A stretch of 64,000 bases of DNA, taken from the NCBI RefSeq assembly GCF_002835935.1, contig NZ_PJCF01000004.1:186001-250000 (forward strand), given 5' to 3'. Shown here piece after piece: positions 26,956 through 36,564 of this stretch (positions are counted from its first letter, which is position 1; every line of letters starts with the position of its first letter). The notes below the pieces were generated by a model that was given only the letters and a program-made list of their open reading frames with translations, was not told the DNA's origin and made no database searches. Position numbers and translations under genes: made by a program. The DNA comes from Paraglaciecola sp. MB-3u-78 (GTDB taxonomy: Bacteria > Pseudomonadota > Gammaproteobacteria > Enterobacterales > Alteromonadaceae).

Positions 26956-28494
26956 ATGTCTGACGAAATTTTATTTGCCGAAGATATTGATGAAGAAATT
27001 GAGTTGCAAGGCAAATGGAAAATATTAATTGTTGATGATGAGCCTGAGGTGCATGCTGTAACCAAGTTAGCACTTGGGGATTTTGTGTTCCAAGATAAAG
27101 ACCTTGAATTTATTAGCGCGTTTGATGGTGAAGAAGCGAAAACAATGTTTCGTGAGCATGATGATATAGCCGTCGTGTTGCTTGATGTGGTCATGGAAAC
27201 TGATGATGCAGGCTTAAAGGTAGCTGAATTTATCAGAAACGAAATGAATAATCACTTCACTCGTATTATTTTACGTACCGGCCAGCCAGGCCAAGCACCA
27301 GAGAAAGATGTGATCATTAATTATGATATTAATGATTACAAATCTAAAACTGAGTTGACCGCACAAAAACTCTTCTCTGTGGTCATTTCCGCCCTTCGAT
27401 CTTATCGCGATATCATTGTTATCGAAGAAAATAGACATGGGTTAGAAAAAATCATCTCTGCGTCGGCTGACCTTTTTAGTATTCATTCTTTAGAAAGTTT
27501 TATTGAAGGCATTGTCCAGCAATTAGCTTCTTTAATAGGTGGGACTAAAGATACCGCTTATTTAACATCGGCCGTCGCAGGTCCTAGACCCATTGAGCAA
27601 TATAACTCCTCTGAACTCTATGTGTTTACGGGCAGAGGCGAGTATCAAGATAAAGAAGGCAACCGACTTGAGGAAGTGATTAGTGGGCGAGAATTAATTT
27701 CTTGTCAGCATGCTTATACTAATAAAACTATGGTTTACGAAGATGAATATTTGGTGGTTTATTGTGATAGCAAAACCCAAAAAGGTTCTCTACTTTATAT
27801 GTCTGGCTTACCTCGTAAGCTGACAAAAACTGACAAACATTTAGTCGAAATGTTTTCCAAAAATGTGCAAATTGCATTCGATAATGTGTTGTTAAATAAA
27901 GATATTGAAGATACACAACGGGAAATTATTGAGCGTCTAGCCGATGCAATTGAAACAAGTTACGGTAGTCAAAATCATACACAGCGCATGATCAAAATTT
28001 GTGAAATCTTGGGCCGTGCTGCTGGCCTGTCCGAAAACGATTTAAAAACCTTAAGCTTAGCTGTTCCATTATATGACATTGGTAAAATTAGAATTTCAGA
28101 TAATATTATGCTGAATCCCGGAAGCCTTAATAAAGAAGAAATACTTGAAGTGCGTAATCATGCCCAGATAGGTTACAACTTATTGAAAGACTCTAATCGA
28201 CCCCTTATTAAAACTGCGGCACTCATTGCCCGTGATCATCACGAATACTGGAATGGTAAAGGTTATCCAAAAGGTAAGTCTGGCCAAGGTATTCATATTT
28301 TTTGCAGGATTACCAGCCTTGCCGATGCCTTTGATGCAATGCGTTCCGAGCGCAGCTACAAAGAAGCATGGCCCCTTGAAAAAGTGATGGACGTGATAGC
28401 TGCCGAAAAGGGTCAACAGTTTGATCCTAAGATGGTTGAATATTTGCATGAAAATATCGATGAGATAGAAAGTATTATGCATACACTTGCTTGA
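26956..28494 (+). CDS. Response regulator with DUF3369 and a degenerate HD-GYP domain
   Basis: A 512-residue protein. The N-terminal receiver (about 20-150) has ILIVDDEPEVH and the phospho-Asp in LLDVVMETDD (Asp77). A DUF3369-type middle (about 170-320) follows, then a C-terminal HD-GYP-type domain (about 325-500) with HHEYWNGKGYP and SLADAFDAMRSERSYK. The HD pair itself reads YD (PLYDIGKI, residue 373): the metal-binding His is Tyr. HD-GYP proteins hydrolyse cyclic di-GMP; loss of this ligand suggests reduced or no phosphodiesterase activity, perhaps a binding role (inference). A strong AGGAGGTG precedes the ATG. No kinase is adjacent, so its partner is elsewhere. Confidence 0.88.
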   Translation: MSDEILFAEDIDEEIELQGKWKILIVDDEPEVHAVTKLALGDFVFQDKDLEFISAFDGEEAKTMFREHDDIAVVLLDVVMETDDAGLKVAEFIRNEMNNHFTRIILRTGQPGQAPEKDVIINYDINDYKSKTELTAQKLFSVVISALRSYRDIIVIEENRHGLEKIISASADLFSIHSLESFIEGIVQQLASLIGGTKDTAYLTSAVAGPRPIEQYNSSELYVFTGRGEYQDKEGNRLEEVISGRELISCQHAYTNKTMVYEDEYLVVYCDSKTQKGSLLYMSGLPRKLTKTDKHLVEMFSKNVQIAFDNVLLNKDIEDTQREIIERLADAIETSYGSQNHTQRMIKICEILGRAAGLSENDLKTLSLAVPLYDIGKIRISDNIMLNPGSLNKEEILEVRNHAQIGYNLLKDSNRPLIKTAALIARDHHEYWNGKGYPKGKSGQGIHIFCRITSLADAFDAMRSERSYKEAWPLEKVMDVIAAEKGQQFDPKMVEYLHENIDEIESIMHTLA

Positions 28495-28715
28495 GCGTCA
28501 CGAATTAAATTTTTGAAGCCAATAATTGATTTGTGGATCACCAGGTTGCTAGCATTTTACTTTGTCTTTCAGGGGGGTGGCTTCTTTATAGCAAGCTGAC
28601 GTTGAACTAATTACCAGTGAGTTAAATTTATTTATAACTTTACTGCTAATTACAGTAAAGGTTACCCCACTTAAACCGATAAAAAGGAGTGAGTTGATTT
28701 AGTGAGGTAAAACAA

Positions 28716-29534
28716 GTGAAAGAGATAAAACAGGCTATCGCTAAGCGAGATAATCTGATGGCCAGTTTGCAGTTAGCTAGGGTGTTTCAGCCTGACAGTT
28801 GTCAACCAGATGACTACCAACGCAAAGTAGACTTGTGGATTGAGCAAGCAAAAGCATTTATCGGTTCAACTGATCTCACCCCAGACACTTTTAAACGCTT
28901 TATTAAGTTTTTTTATGTGGAACTCGCTTTTAGTGGCGATGAAAAAAACTATTTTTCTTGTGAATACAGTTTGCTCGATTATGTCCTAGATTATCGTACT
29001 GGTATTCCTGTAAGCCTTGCCATTGTGTTTCAATCAATGGGAAAAACCCTAGGTTTTGATGTGTGTGGCGTGAACTTCCCAGGGCATTTTTTGATCAAAT
29101 GTGGTTTTTCTCAGCATCCAGCTATTTATTTAGATCCCTTGAATGGCAAACAGCTGAGTCGGCAAGATTTGGAGTCTTTATATTTTTCTATTTTAAATGA
29201 AATAGAAGATGAAAAAATGCCAGAAGAAGCCTTGCACGAAGCAAGTTGTGATGAAACTATTGTTAGATTACTGCATAATTTGAAAGCGTCGTATATCAAT
29301 GGAAAATGTTATTCAGAAGCGCTGATGGCGGTAGAGTTATTAGTCAATTTGTGTCCTAACGATCCTTATGAAAGAAGAGATAGAGGGTTTTTATTACATC
29401 AATTGGACTGTACGCAAGTGGCAATTGCAGACTATCAATATTTTATTCGTAAATGTCCTAAAGATCCCGCCACACATCTGCTGCAAGCCCAGTTACAGCA
29501 GCTGAGTGAACAAATTCCAGACGTTTTTCACTGA
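28716..29534 (+). CDS. SirB1 family protein (transglutaminase-like/TPR)
   Basis: A 272-residue SirB1-type protein. The conserved core has SLLDYVLDYRTGIPVSLAIVF, then FDVCGVNFPGHFLIKCG, followed by TPR-like helices with GKCYSEALMAVELLVN and YERRDRGFLLHQL. Function is unknown; in E. coli it belongs to the hemA-prfA-prmC-sirB2-sirB1-kdsA cluster. Here sirB2 and kdsA are missing and a response regulator gene is interposed. The start is GTG 28716 with GAGG upstream. It converges on bioA with a 25-bp gap. Confidence 0.88.
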   Translation: MKEIKQAIAKRDNLMASLQLARVFQPDSCQPDDYQRKVDLWIEQAKAFIGSTDLTPDTFKRFIKFFYVELAFSGDEKNYFSCEYSLLDYVLDYRTGIPVSLAIVFQSMGKTLGFDVCGVNFPGHFLIKCGFSQHPAIYLDPLNGKQLSRQDLESLYFSILNEIEDEKMPEEALHEASCDETIVRLLHNLKASYINGKCYSEALMAVELLVNLCPNDPYERRDRGFLLHQLDCTQVAIADYQYFIRKCPKDPATHLLQAQLQQLSEQIPDVFH

Positions 29535-29559
29535 ATACCAACTCATCGAACAATATCAG

Positions 29560-30831
29560 TTATTTAAGTACGTTGTAGATAGCTTGCGTTAATTGGCGAA
29601 GCTGTTGTGGCTCAATAATGTAGGGCGGCATAATATATACAAGCTTACCAAAAGGTCTTATCCACACTCCCTGCTCAACAAAGACTTTTTGTAATTCAGC
29701 CACGTTTACTGGGGATTTACATTCTACGACACCAATAGCTCCAATGACTCTGACGTCGGCGACTGCCTCTAGATCAAGACAAGGTGCTAATTCAACACGT
29801 AATTGCCGCTCAATCTGAGACACTTGTGTTTGCCAGTCATTTTGTTGAATGATTTTTAAGCTTGCATTGGCAACAGAGCAGGCTAGGGCGTTGCCCATAA
29901 ATGTGGGTCCATGCATAAACACTCCGGGCTCACCTTGGCAGACCCCTTGAGCTACATCTTCAGAGCAAATAGTGGCCGCCAAAGTCATATAACCACCTGT
30001 CAAAGCTTTACCTAGACACATAATATCTGGGCTGATATCAGCATGTTCACAAGCAAATAGTTTACCGGTGCGCCCAAACCCGGTAGCAATTTCGTCACAA
30101 ATTAACAGTATATTGTAATCGTCACAAAGTTGCCGACAACGCTTTAGGTATTCGGGGTGATAAATCCGCATACCGCCTGCATTTTGCACTATGGGTTCGA
30201 TGATGAGTGCCGCTAGTTCATTATGATGGGTTTGAATAAGCTGCTCTAGTGGTTTGATATCATCTTCATTCCACTGTTTATCAAAGCGAGTTTGTGGTGC
30301 GGGTGCAAAAATCTGTTGGGCTAAGGCATCAGTAAATAAACTGTGCATGCCATTAACGGGGTCGCAGACCGACATAGCAGCAAAGGTATCGCCATGATAA
30401 CCATTACGAGGCGTAATAAACCTGTGTTTATGGCGGTTGCCCTGACAAGCCCAGTATTGCAAGGCCATTTTCATCGCTACTTCAACGGAGACCGAACCTG
30501 AATCAGCTAAGAATACCCGGTCTAGTCCCTGAGGGGTGATATCCACCAAAGTACGGCATAAATCAATGGCAGGTTTATGGGTTAACCCACCAAACATCAC
30601 ATGGGCAAAATCATCCACTTGACTTTTAATGGCGTGATTTAGCTCGGGGTGGTTATAACCATGAATGGCGGTCCACCAAGATGACACGCCATCCACCAGT
30701 TTTTCACCTGATGCTAGATGGATATATACCCCTTGGGCTTTTGTCACCTCGTAACAGGGAAGGGGATCAATTGCAGAAGTATAAGGATGCCAAATGTGTT
30801 GTTGATCGAAGAGTAAATTTTTGCTGGTCAA
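29560..30831 (-). CDS. bioA: Adenosylmethionine-8-amino-7-oxononanoate aminotransferase
   Basis: A 423-residue class III PLP aminotransferase making 7,8-diaminopelargonate from KAPA with SAM as amino donor. Seen are HIWHPYTSAIDPLP at the N-terminus, GVSSWWTAIHGYNHP, ICDEIATGFGRTGKLFACEH and the PLP lysine in MCLGKALTGGYMTLAAT. It is divergent from bioBFCD. A BirA-type operator lies only 12 bp upstream of its start, so repression by biotinyl-AMP-bound BirA is expected for both arms. Confidence 0.96.
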   Translation of the reverse strand: MTSKNLLFDQQHIWHPYTSAIDPLPCYEVTKAQGVYIHLASGEKLVDGVSSWWTAIHGYNHPELNHAIKSQVDDFAHVMFGGLTHKPAIDLCRTLVDITPQGLDRVFLADSGSVSVEVAMKMALQYWACQGNRHKHRFITPRNGYHGDTFAAMSVCDPVNGMHSLFTDALAQQIFAPAPQTRFDKQWNEDDIKPLEQLIQTHHNELAALIIEPIVQNAGGMRIYHPEYLKRCRQLCDDYNILLICDEIATGFGRTGKLFACEHADISPDIMCLGKALTGGYMTLAATICSEDVAQGVCQGEPGVFMHGPTFMGNALACSVANASLKIIQQNDWQTQVSQIERQLRVELAPCLDLEAVADVRVIGAIGVVECKSPVNVAELQKVFVEQGVWIRPFGKLVYIMPPYIIEPQQLRQLTQAIYNVLK

Positions 30832-30842
30832 AATATAATCAC

Positions 30843-30875
30843 TTGTAAAGTTTTTGTTTTAAATTAAGTTGACAA
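30843..30875. promoter_or_regulatory. BirA (biotin repressor) operator
   Basis: TTGTAAAGT, a 15-bp spacer and AGTTGACAA form an imperfect inverted repeat. This matches the BirA pattern TTGTAAACC-N14/15-GGTTTACAA with three substitutions or so, in the right place between divergent bioA and bioB. Confidence 0.75.
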
Positions 30876-30943
30876 TGTTGCCGAGCGCCATAGACTAAGC
30901 GCCTTGAATCATTTAGTAAAGTCTGAAAACCCAAGGTTGCACT

Positions 30944-32053
30944 ATGTTTTTAAATAATTCGTCTTTAAACACTTCCTCATCACTCAATCAAGCTAGTATC
31001 CGCCATGACTGGACAATTGAAGAGGTGAACGACCTTTTTGAAATGCCATTTAACGACCTGATGTTTCAAGCGCAAACGATACATAGGCAAAATTTTGATC
31101 CTAATCAAGTGCAAGTCAGCACTTTGTTATCGATTAAAACCGGCGCTTGTCCAGAAGATTGCAAGTATTGCCCACAAAGTGCACGTTATGATACCGGCTT
31201 GGAAAAAGAACGCTTAATGGAAATTGATAAAGTCATTCTGCGTGCCCAAGAGGCAAAACAAGCTGGCTCTACGCGTTTTTGTATGGGAGCCGCGTGGCGC
31301 AATCCCCGTGATAGAGATATGCCGTACGTGACCGAGATGGTCAAAGAAGTCAAAAAACTGGGCTTAGAAACCTGTATGACTTTGGGCATGTTAACGGGTG
31401 ACCAAGCGGTGTCTCTCAAACAAGCAGGGCTTGATTATTATAATCATAACTTAGATACCTCTCCTGAGTTTTACGGCGATATTATTACTACTCGTACTTA
31501 TCAGGACAGGTTAGATACCTTAGCAAATGTAAGAAGCTCAGGCATGAATGTTTGTTCTGGTGGCATAGTGGGTATGGGCGAAACGACTTCTGACCGCTCT
31601 AGTTTATTGGTGCAACTCGCTAACCTTGAATATCAACCAGAAAGTGTGCCAATCAATATGTTGGTTAAAGTGAAAGGCACACCTATGGAAAATGTCGAAG
31701 ACTTAGATTATTTTGAATTTATTCGCACTATCGCCATTGCTAGGATCATGATGCCGAAGTCTTATGTGCGTTTATCTGCGGGCCGCGAGGCGATGAATGA
31801 ACAAATGCAAGCCATGTGTTTTTTGGCTGGCGCTAATTCCATCTTTTACGGTTGTAAGTTGCTAACCACCTCTAATCCTGAAACCCATGAAGATGTGACC
31901 TTATTTAAAAAGTTGGGGATTAACTCTGCCCAAACCCGTGACTATTCAGATGAAGCTCACGAAGCTGCGCTTTTAGAAGAAATTGAAGACAAGAGCAGCG
32001 ACAGTTTATTTTACGATGCATCCAGTAAACAAACTGAAACTGCCGATATCTAA
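30944..32053 (+). CDS. bioB: Biotin synthase
   Basis: A 369-residue radical SAM enzyme inserting sulfur into dethiobiotin. The SAM-cluster cysteines are in [17 protein letters not shown]. Also visible are [10 protein letters not shown], the [13 protein letters not shown] segment and [11 protein letters not shown] Gly/Ala/Ser-poor C-terminal tail (to ETADI) is a little longer than in E. coli (346). Its stop codon overlaps the bioF start by one base, so the two are coupled. Confidence 0.97.
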   Translation: MFLNNSSLNTSSSLNQASIRHDWTIEEVNDLFEMPFNDLMFQAQTIHRQNFDPNQVQVSTLLSIKTGACPEDCKYCPQSARYDTGLEKERLMEIDKVILRAQEAKQAGSTRFCMGAAWRNPRDRDMPYVTEMVKEVKKLGLETCMTLGMLTGDQAVSLKQAGLDYYNHNLDTSPEFYGDIITTRTYQDRLDTLANVRSSGMNVCSGGIVGMGETTSDRSSLLVQLANLEYQPESVPINMLVKVKGTPMENVEDLDYFEFIRTIAIARIMMPKSYVRLSAGREAMNEQMQAMCFLAGANSIFYGCKLLTTSNPETHEDVTLFKKLGINSAQTRDYSDEAHEAALLEEIEDKSSDSLFYDASSKQTETADI

Positions 32054-33252
32054 TGGCATTTGATTTTATCACTTCGGCCTTAGACAAGCGCCGAAGTGAA
32101 GGTCTGTTACGTTCTCGACATACCGTTGATTCGGCTACAGGGCCACTGATTGAAATTGCTGGTCAGCACTATATTAATTTTTCCAGCAATGACTATTTAG
32201 CCATGCGCCGTTCAAGTGTGGTGGCGCAAGCATGGGTCGATGGCATTAGTGAGTATGGCGGCGGCAGTGGTGCATCACCTTTAGTCACTGGCTATACTAA
32301 TGCTCATCAGGCGTTGGAAGAATATCTAGCATCTGAACTTAAGCGCGACAAAGTGTTGCTATTTAATTCTGGTTTTGCTGCAAATCAAGCCGTTTGCCAA
32401 GCCTTATTTAGGCAAAGTCACGAAAAAAAGAAAGACCGAATTATTGCTGATAAACTTATGCATGCCTCTTTTATAGAAGGCGCTCAAGCGTCAAGCGCCG
32501 AGTTAACGCGGTTTAAACACAACGATATTGAACATCTTCAAATGTTGCTAAATGCGCCTAAAACAACACAGGGTCAGAATACTTTGGTCGCCACTGAAGG
32601 TGTTTTTAGTATGGATGGCGACCAAGCTCCTTTGTCTGAAATTGTGGCAATGAGTAACCAAGCTAAAGCTTGGCTAATGGTCGATGACGCCCATGGTTTT
32701 GGCGCTCTAGGAATACACGGTAGGGGAGTCATAGAAACCGACAATTTGTCACAACAACAAGTGCCCATTTTGATGGCTACCTTTGGTAAGGCCATTGGAA
32801 CAGCCGGCGCATTTGTTGCTGGAAGCCATGATTTTATCGACTATCTGATTAACTTTGGCAAACACTATATTTACAGTACCGCTATGCCTGCGGCACAAGC
32901 TTATGCAACGTTAGTCAGCTTACAGGCCAAACTAAGTGCAGAGCGGCGAACTATTTTAGCCCAACGTATTGAACAATTTAAATCCTTAGCAAACAAAGCA
33001 GGCTTAGCATTAATGCCCTCAAACACCGCTATTCAACCTGTGTTAATCGGTGATGCACAAAAAGCCTTAGCTGCCAGTGAAAAGCTAAAAGCATTAGGCC
33101 TATGGGTTACGGCAATTCGTTACCCTACTGTGCCTAAACATACTGACAGATTACGTATCACATTAACCGCTGGGCATGATACTCGTGATATCGAAGCGTT
33201 AGTGGATGGGTTACAAATTGTATTACTCGATGATCAACAGGCAGTTAAGTAA
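32053..33252 (+). CDS. bioF: 8-amino-7-oxononanoate synthase
   Basis: A 399-residue alpha-oxoamine synthase condensing pimeloyl-ACP with alanine. Landmarks are NFSSNDYLAMRR, GGGSGASPLVTGYTNAHQALE, MVDDAHGFGALG and the PLP-lysine region ATFGKAIGTAGAFVAGS. Start and stop each overlap a neighbour by one base (TAATG), so bioB, bioF and bioC are translationally linked. Confidence 0.96.
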   Translation: MAFDFITSALDKRRSEGLLRSRHTVDSATGPLIEIAGQHYINFSSNDYLAMRRSSVVAQAWVDGISEYGGGSGASPLVTGYTNAHQALEEYLASELKRDKVLLFNSGFAANQAVCQALFRQSHEKKKDRIIADKLMHASFIEGAQASSAELTRFKHNDIEHLQMLLNAPKTTQGQNTLVATEGVFSMDGDQAPLSEIVAMSNQAKAWLMVDDAHGFGALGIHGRGVIETDNLSQQQVPILMATFGKAIGTAGAFVAGSHDFIDYLINFGKHYIYSTAMPAAQAYATLVSLQAKLSAERRTILAQRIEQFKSLANKAGLALMPSNTAIQPVLIGDAQKALAASEKLKALGLWVTAIRYPTVPKHTDRLRITLTAGHDTRDIEALVDGLQIVLLDDQQAVK

Positions 33253-34082
33253 TGTTAAATACCTCTATTGCTAGTCGCAACAAAACTCGTATTGCCCAGC
33301 AATTTAGCCGCGCTGCGAATACGTATAATTCTGCCGCTGATGTGCAATTGGATATCGCCCTTGACGCTTTAGCTTTTGTGCCGGCGCACTATTCGGCACA
33401 CTATAAAAGTGGCTTAGATATAGGCTGTGGAACAGGACGAATTAGTCAACAGCTTGCTGCTAGAGGTGAAAATTTAATCGCAATGGACTTAGCTTTTGGC
33501 ATGTTGGACTACGCCAAACAAGATGCTCTTGTTGGTGCCGAGTCAATCTGTTGGGTACAAGGTGACGCTGAATGTTTACCTTTGGTAGATAACTCGGTTG
33601 ATATGGTGTTTTCGTCTATGGCCCTACAATGGTCTCACAATCAACAAAAAGTGATGTCCGAAATAGCCAGAGTAATGGCATTTGATTCTAATGCACTATT
33701 GGCTATTATGTGTGAAGGCTCATTTAGTCAATTGAACGATAGTTGGCACACCATTGATAGTCAGCGGCATGTGAATAATTTTGCCAGTGCTCAGACTTGG
33801 TATAACGCGGCAAAATCAGAGGGGCTACAGGTCACTATGCATGAGAAGCAATATGTGACTTGGCACAAAAATGTCAGACAATTAATGTCTTCTATTAAAT
33901 CAATTGGTGCCAATGTATTGCTAACAACCCAAGACATAACAGAACAGTCAAAGTGTCAAAGCAAAAACACTTTTAATCGACATACGTTGCAACTTCTTGA
34001 AACCATTTATCAACACAAATATGCCGAAAACTTGCAACTTCCACTCACATATCAGGTCTGCTTTTTGCAGTGCAGTAAATAA
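33252..34082 (+). CDS. bioC: Malonyl-ACP O-methyltransferase BioC
   Basis: A 276-residue SAM methyltransferase that masks the malonyl carboxyl group to start pimelate synthesis. The N-terminus RIAQQFSRAANTYNSAADVQ and the SAM motif SGLDIGCGTGRISQQLA are typical, followed by SSMALQWSHN. The start overlaps the bioF stop by one base. No bioH is visible in the window, so the esterase step must be supplied elsewhere. Confidence 0.92.
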   Translation: MLNTSIASRNKTRIAQQFSRAANTYNSAADVQLDIALDALAFVPAHYSAHYKSGLDIGCGTGRISQQLAARGENLIAMDLAFGMLDYAKQDALVGAESICWVQGDAECLPLVDNSVDMVFSSMALQWSHNQQKVMSEIARVMAFDSNALLAIMCEGSFSQLNDSWHTIDSQRHVNNFASAQTWYNAAKSEGLQVTMHEKQYVTWHKNVRQLMSSIKSIGANVLLTTQDITEQSKCQSKNTFNRHTLQLLETIYQHKYAENLQLPLTYQVCFLQCSK

Positions 34083-34110
34083 CGCCGAAGCAGTGTTAAA
34101 TAGGATTTCT

Positions 34111-34836
34111 ATGGGACATTTATCAGTTAAACGCCGCGCGTTTTTTGTAACCGGCACAGATACCGAAGTTGGCAAAACATTTGTGACCGAAGCACTGCTT
34201 ATCTTACTCAATCAAAAAGGCTTACTGACTGCAGCATACAAGCCGATAGCTGCCGGCTGTAAGGTGACCCCTCAAGGGCTACATAATGAAGATGCCCTAG
34301 CCTTACAGAAACTTTCAAGCATTGAACTCAGTTATGACGAAGTGAATCCTATTGCCTTTGAAGCTGCTATTGCACCACACTTAGCCGCCCAGAACCTACG
34401 AGAAGACGTCACTGCCCAACCTATCTCAATTGATACCGTGCGCGAAGGGTTTAACTGTTTATTGCAAAAAAAACCTGATGTGTTGATTGTAGAAGGCGCA
34501 GGGGGGTGGCGTTTACCCCTTGGTATCGATTTTGAAGGCAAGCCAAGATACTTGTCAGAGTTTGCAGTTGAACAAAACCTATCTGTTATTTTAGTTGTGG
34601 GTATGCGTTTAGGGTGTTTGAATCATGCGGTATTAACCGCTGAATGTATCCGTAACGATGGCTTAAAGATAGCAGGTTGGGTAGCGAATCAAATTGATCC
34701 AGACATGCCATTTTTAGACGACAATATTGAAAGTTTAAAAACGCTTCTAAACGCACCGTTTATTGGCACTTTACCTAGGCTTACTTCACCAACTGATGCT
34801 GGTGCACACCTGGATTTATCTGTTTTAAATTTGTAG
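34111..34836 (+). CDS. bioD: Dethiobiotin synthetase
   Basis: A 241-residue ATP-dependent carboxylase closing the ureido ring of dethiobiotin. The P-loop is FFVTGTDTEVGKTFVTEA, and KPIAAGC and VEGAGGWRLPLG follow. The ATG at 34111 has AGGA six bases upstream and gives the usual length; an upstream in-frame start at 33997 would overlap bioC by 86 bp and is rejected. Last gene of the bioBFCD operon. Confidence 0.95.
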   Translation: MGHLSVKRRAFFVTGTDTEVGKTFVTEALLILLNQKGLLTAAYKPIAAGCKVTPQGLHNEDALALQKLSSIELSYDEVNPIAFEAAIAPHLAAQNLREDVTAQPISIDTVREGFNCLLQKKPDVLIVEGAGGWRLPLGIDFEGKPRYLSEFAVEQNLSVILVVGMRLGCLNHAVLTAECIRNDGLKIAGWVANQIDPDMPFLDDNIESLKTLLNAPFIGTLPRLTSPTDAGAHLDLSVLNL

Positions 34837-34860
34837 ATGTCGCAAGTGTTGTCTACCAAT

Positions 34861-34940
34861 TACAGCAGAGTGAAGGGTAAAACTGCTGTAATTTACCCCT
34901 TAGCTTCTAGACGCTAAGGGGTACTTGAAGTGTTTTTTTT
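34861..34940 (+). terminator. Twin hairpins after bioD, probable terminator
   Basis: A TACAGCAG/CTGCTGTA stem (34861-34890) is followed by an 11-bp stem TACCCCTTAGC/GCTAAGGGGTA (34894-34923). A run of eight T follows nine bases later (34933-34940). The gap before the T-run makes it atypical. Confidence 0.55.
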
Positions 34941-35018
34941 ATACACCTCTGATCTTGTAGTCGGATGCATGTGATACTCACCCATCTACTTTAAACTGCA
35001 AGCGGGTCGGTATTCGAG

Positions 35019-35650
35019 CTAAGAACGTAAAACGTTCACAAATTGAAGCATTGCATTGGCAAATTTATGATCCGTCATCGCGAGTGCTTTTTCACCAACC
35101 ACAAATTCCATAGCACAGCTATTGGAAGATTCGTAATTCCAGAATCTGTCTGATAGCCACATACCCTGGTCTAAGGCTATTTTGTCTCTTGCAGATGTTG
35201 CTTTGTTAGCAGAAGCGTCAAGTAATATGTGAAACATGTTTGTGTGGGGTATGACAGGGTCGACTTGTAAGGAATATGACGAATCGAGTCTGCTAGCATT
35301 TTCGCTTTTTTGATAAATGCAGGCATCTTATTAATACGTTTATCAATTAAACGTAATGCATCGTATATAAGTGGCCAAGAACCCACCGCAAATATCATCT
35401 GATGTGAGTGGCTCGCGCCATTTTCCGATTACCTTAGCCGAACATCCATGGGCATATTGATAGCCCTATTCTCCATGCAACAACAACTGTGAAGATGGGT
35501 GTAGTAATAATCGGTCACTATTCGTTTGCTGCCCATGTATTCTAGCCGCAATACCCTGTGCCAAGGTGCCAGTGGGGAACCATAACGCGGCTTCCATTCC
35601 TAATAGTTTAGCCATCTCTAGAGATGTAATCGACTGAAACCTATTGAGGA
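35019..35650 (-). pseudogene. Decayed threonine-aldolase-like (beta-eliminating lyase) gene
   Basis: Minus-strand fragments in different frames add up to one protein family. Near 35650-35466 is SLEMAKLLGMEAALWFPTGTLAQ, then LLLHPSSQLLLHG. Then MPMDVRLR followed by a stop, QMIFAVGSWPLIYDALRLID (about 35398-35300), and finally ALDQGMWLSDRFWNYES and CAMEFVVGEKALAM (about 35190-35060). This is the pattern of PLP-dependent threonine-aldolase/beta-eliminating lyase proteins, with at least two frameshifts, an in-frame stop and a missing central part including the PLP lysine region. The region 34941-35643 holds nothing else. Family identification is from recall of conserved blocks. Confidence 0.65.
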
Positions 35651-35658
35651 TAAGCAAA

Positions 35659-36387
35659 ATGCAAACAGAACAAGAATTACGTGTCGATCTGGCGGCTGCT
35701 TTTAGACTTATCCATGAAATGGATATGCATGAGTCGGTCGCCAACCATTTGAGCGCAGCGGTATGCCCAGACGGTAAACAGTTTCTTATGAACCGTCGTT
35801 GGATGCACTTTTCAAATGTCACTGCTAGCAACCTACAGTTGCTTGATAGTGAAGACGATAACATTATGCAGACTAACGAAGCCCCTGATGCTTCAGCTTG
35901 GAGTATTCATGGTAATGTGCATGCGTCATTGCCCGAAGCTCGGGTTATTCTGCATCTGCATTCTACCTATGCGACGGTACTCTCAACGTTGAAAGACCCA
36001 CGTGTATTGCCGATTGATAACAATACCGCACGCTTCTACGAGCGAATTGCTTATGATAAAAATTTCGGTGGTATTGCCTCCAGTGATGAGGAAGGCAAAC
36101 GCATCGTGAATACTCTTGATGGTAAAAAATCTTTGATGATGGGTAATCACGGCATTACCGTTACAGGGGAGACGATTGCCGAAGCTTTCGAGGATCTTTA
36201 TTATCTGGAAAAAGCCTGTAAGACTATGGTGTTGGCTCATTCAACTGGGCAGCCTCTCAATATTCTTCCTCATGATCTTGCTCTAAAAACAGCAGAGATT
36301 TGGGATGAGTTTCGAGGGCAGTCTTATGCTCACTTTGAGCAGCTAAAAGGCATGCTCGATAAAAAGGGTAGCTCGTATCGGGAGTAA
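35659..36387 (+). CDS. Class II aldolase/adducin family protein
   Basis: A 242-residue protein of the class II aldolase/adducin fold. Metal-binding histidines appear in HLSAAV-type and VILHLHSTYAT (HxH) segments, with a third His in MMGNHGITVTGE. Members include fuculose- and ribulose-phosphate aldolases, but the substrate here is unknown. ATG 35659 with GAGG ten bases upstream is preferred over TTG 35644. It is divergent from the decayed lyase gene, whose 5' part it abuts. Downstream lies the first unit of the repeated RNA-like family. Confidence 0.85.
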   Translation: MQTEQELRVDLAAAFRLIHEMDMHESVANHLSAAVCPDGKQFLMNRRWMHFSNVTASNLQLLDSEDDNIMQTNEAPDASAWSIHGNVHASLPEARVILHLHSTYATVLSTLKDPRVLPIDNNTARFYERIAYDKNFGGIASSDEEGKRIVNTLDGKKSLMMGNHGITVTGETIAEAFEDLYYLEKACKTMVLAHSTGQPLNILPHDLALKTAEIWDEFRGQSYAHFEQLKGMLDKKGSSYRE

Positions 36388-36564
36388 GAACTGAATTATT
36401 GATCTTTACTATGTATATAGGATGTCTTCGTCAGTTTTTTTAATGCACATCCAAAACAGTTTGTTCATCATGTTGGGCTCGGTTGAACTAAGCCCAATAT
36501 GCAAGGTTATGTTGCCGACTATGAACAGAATTATGATAATCATTGTTTGAAGACGAAAAATAGT

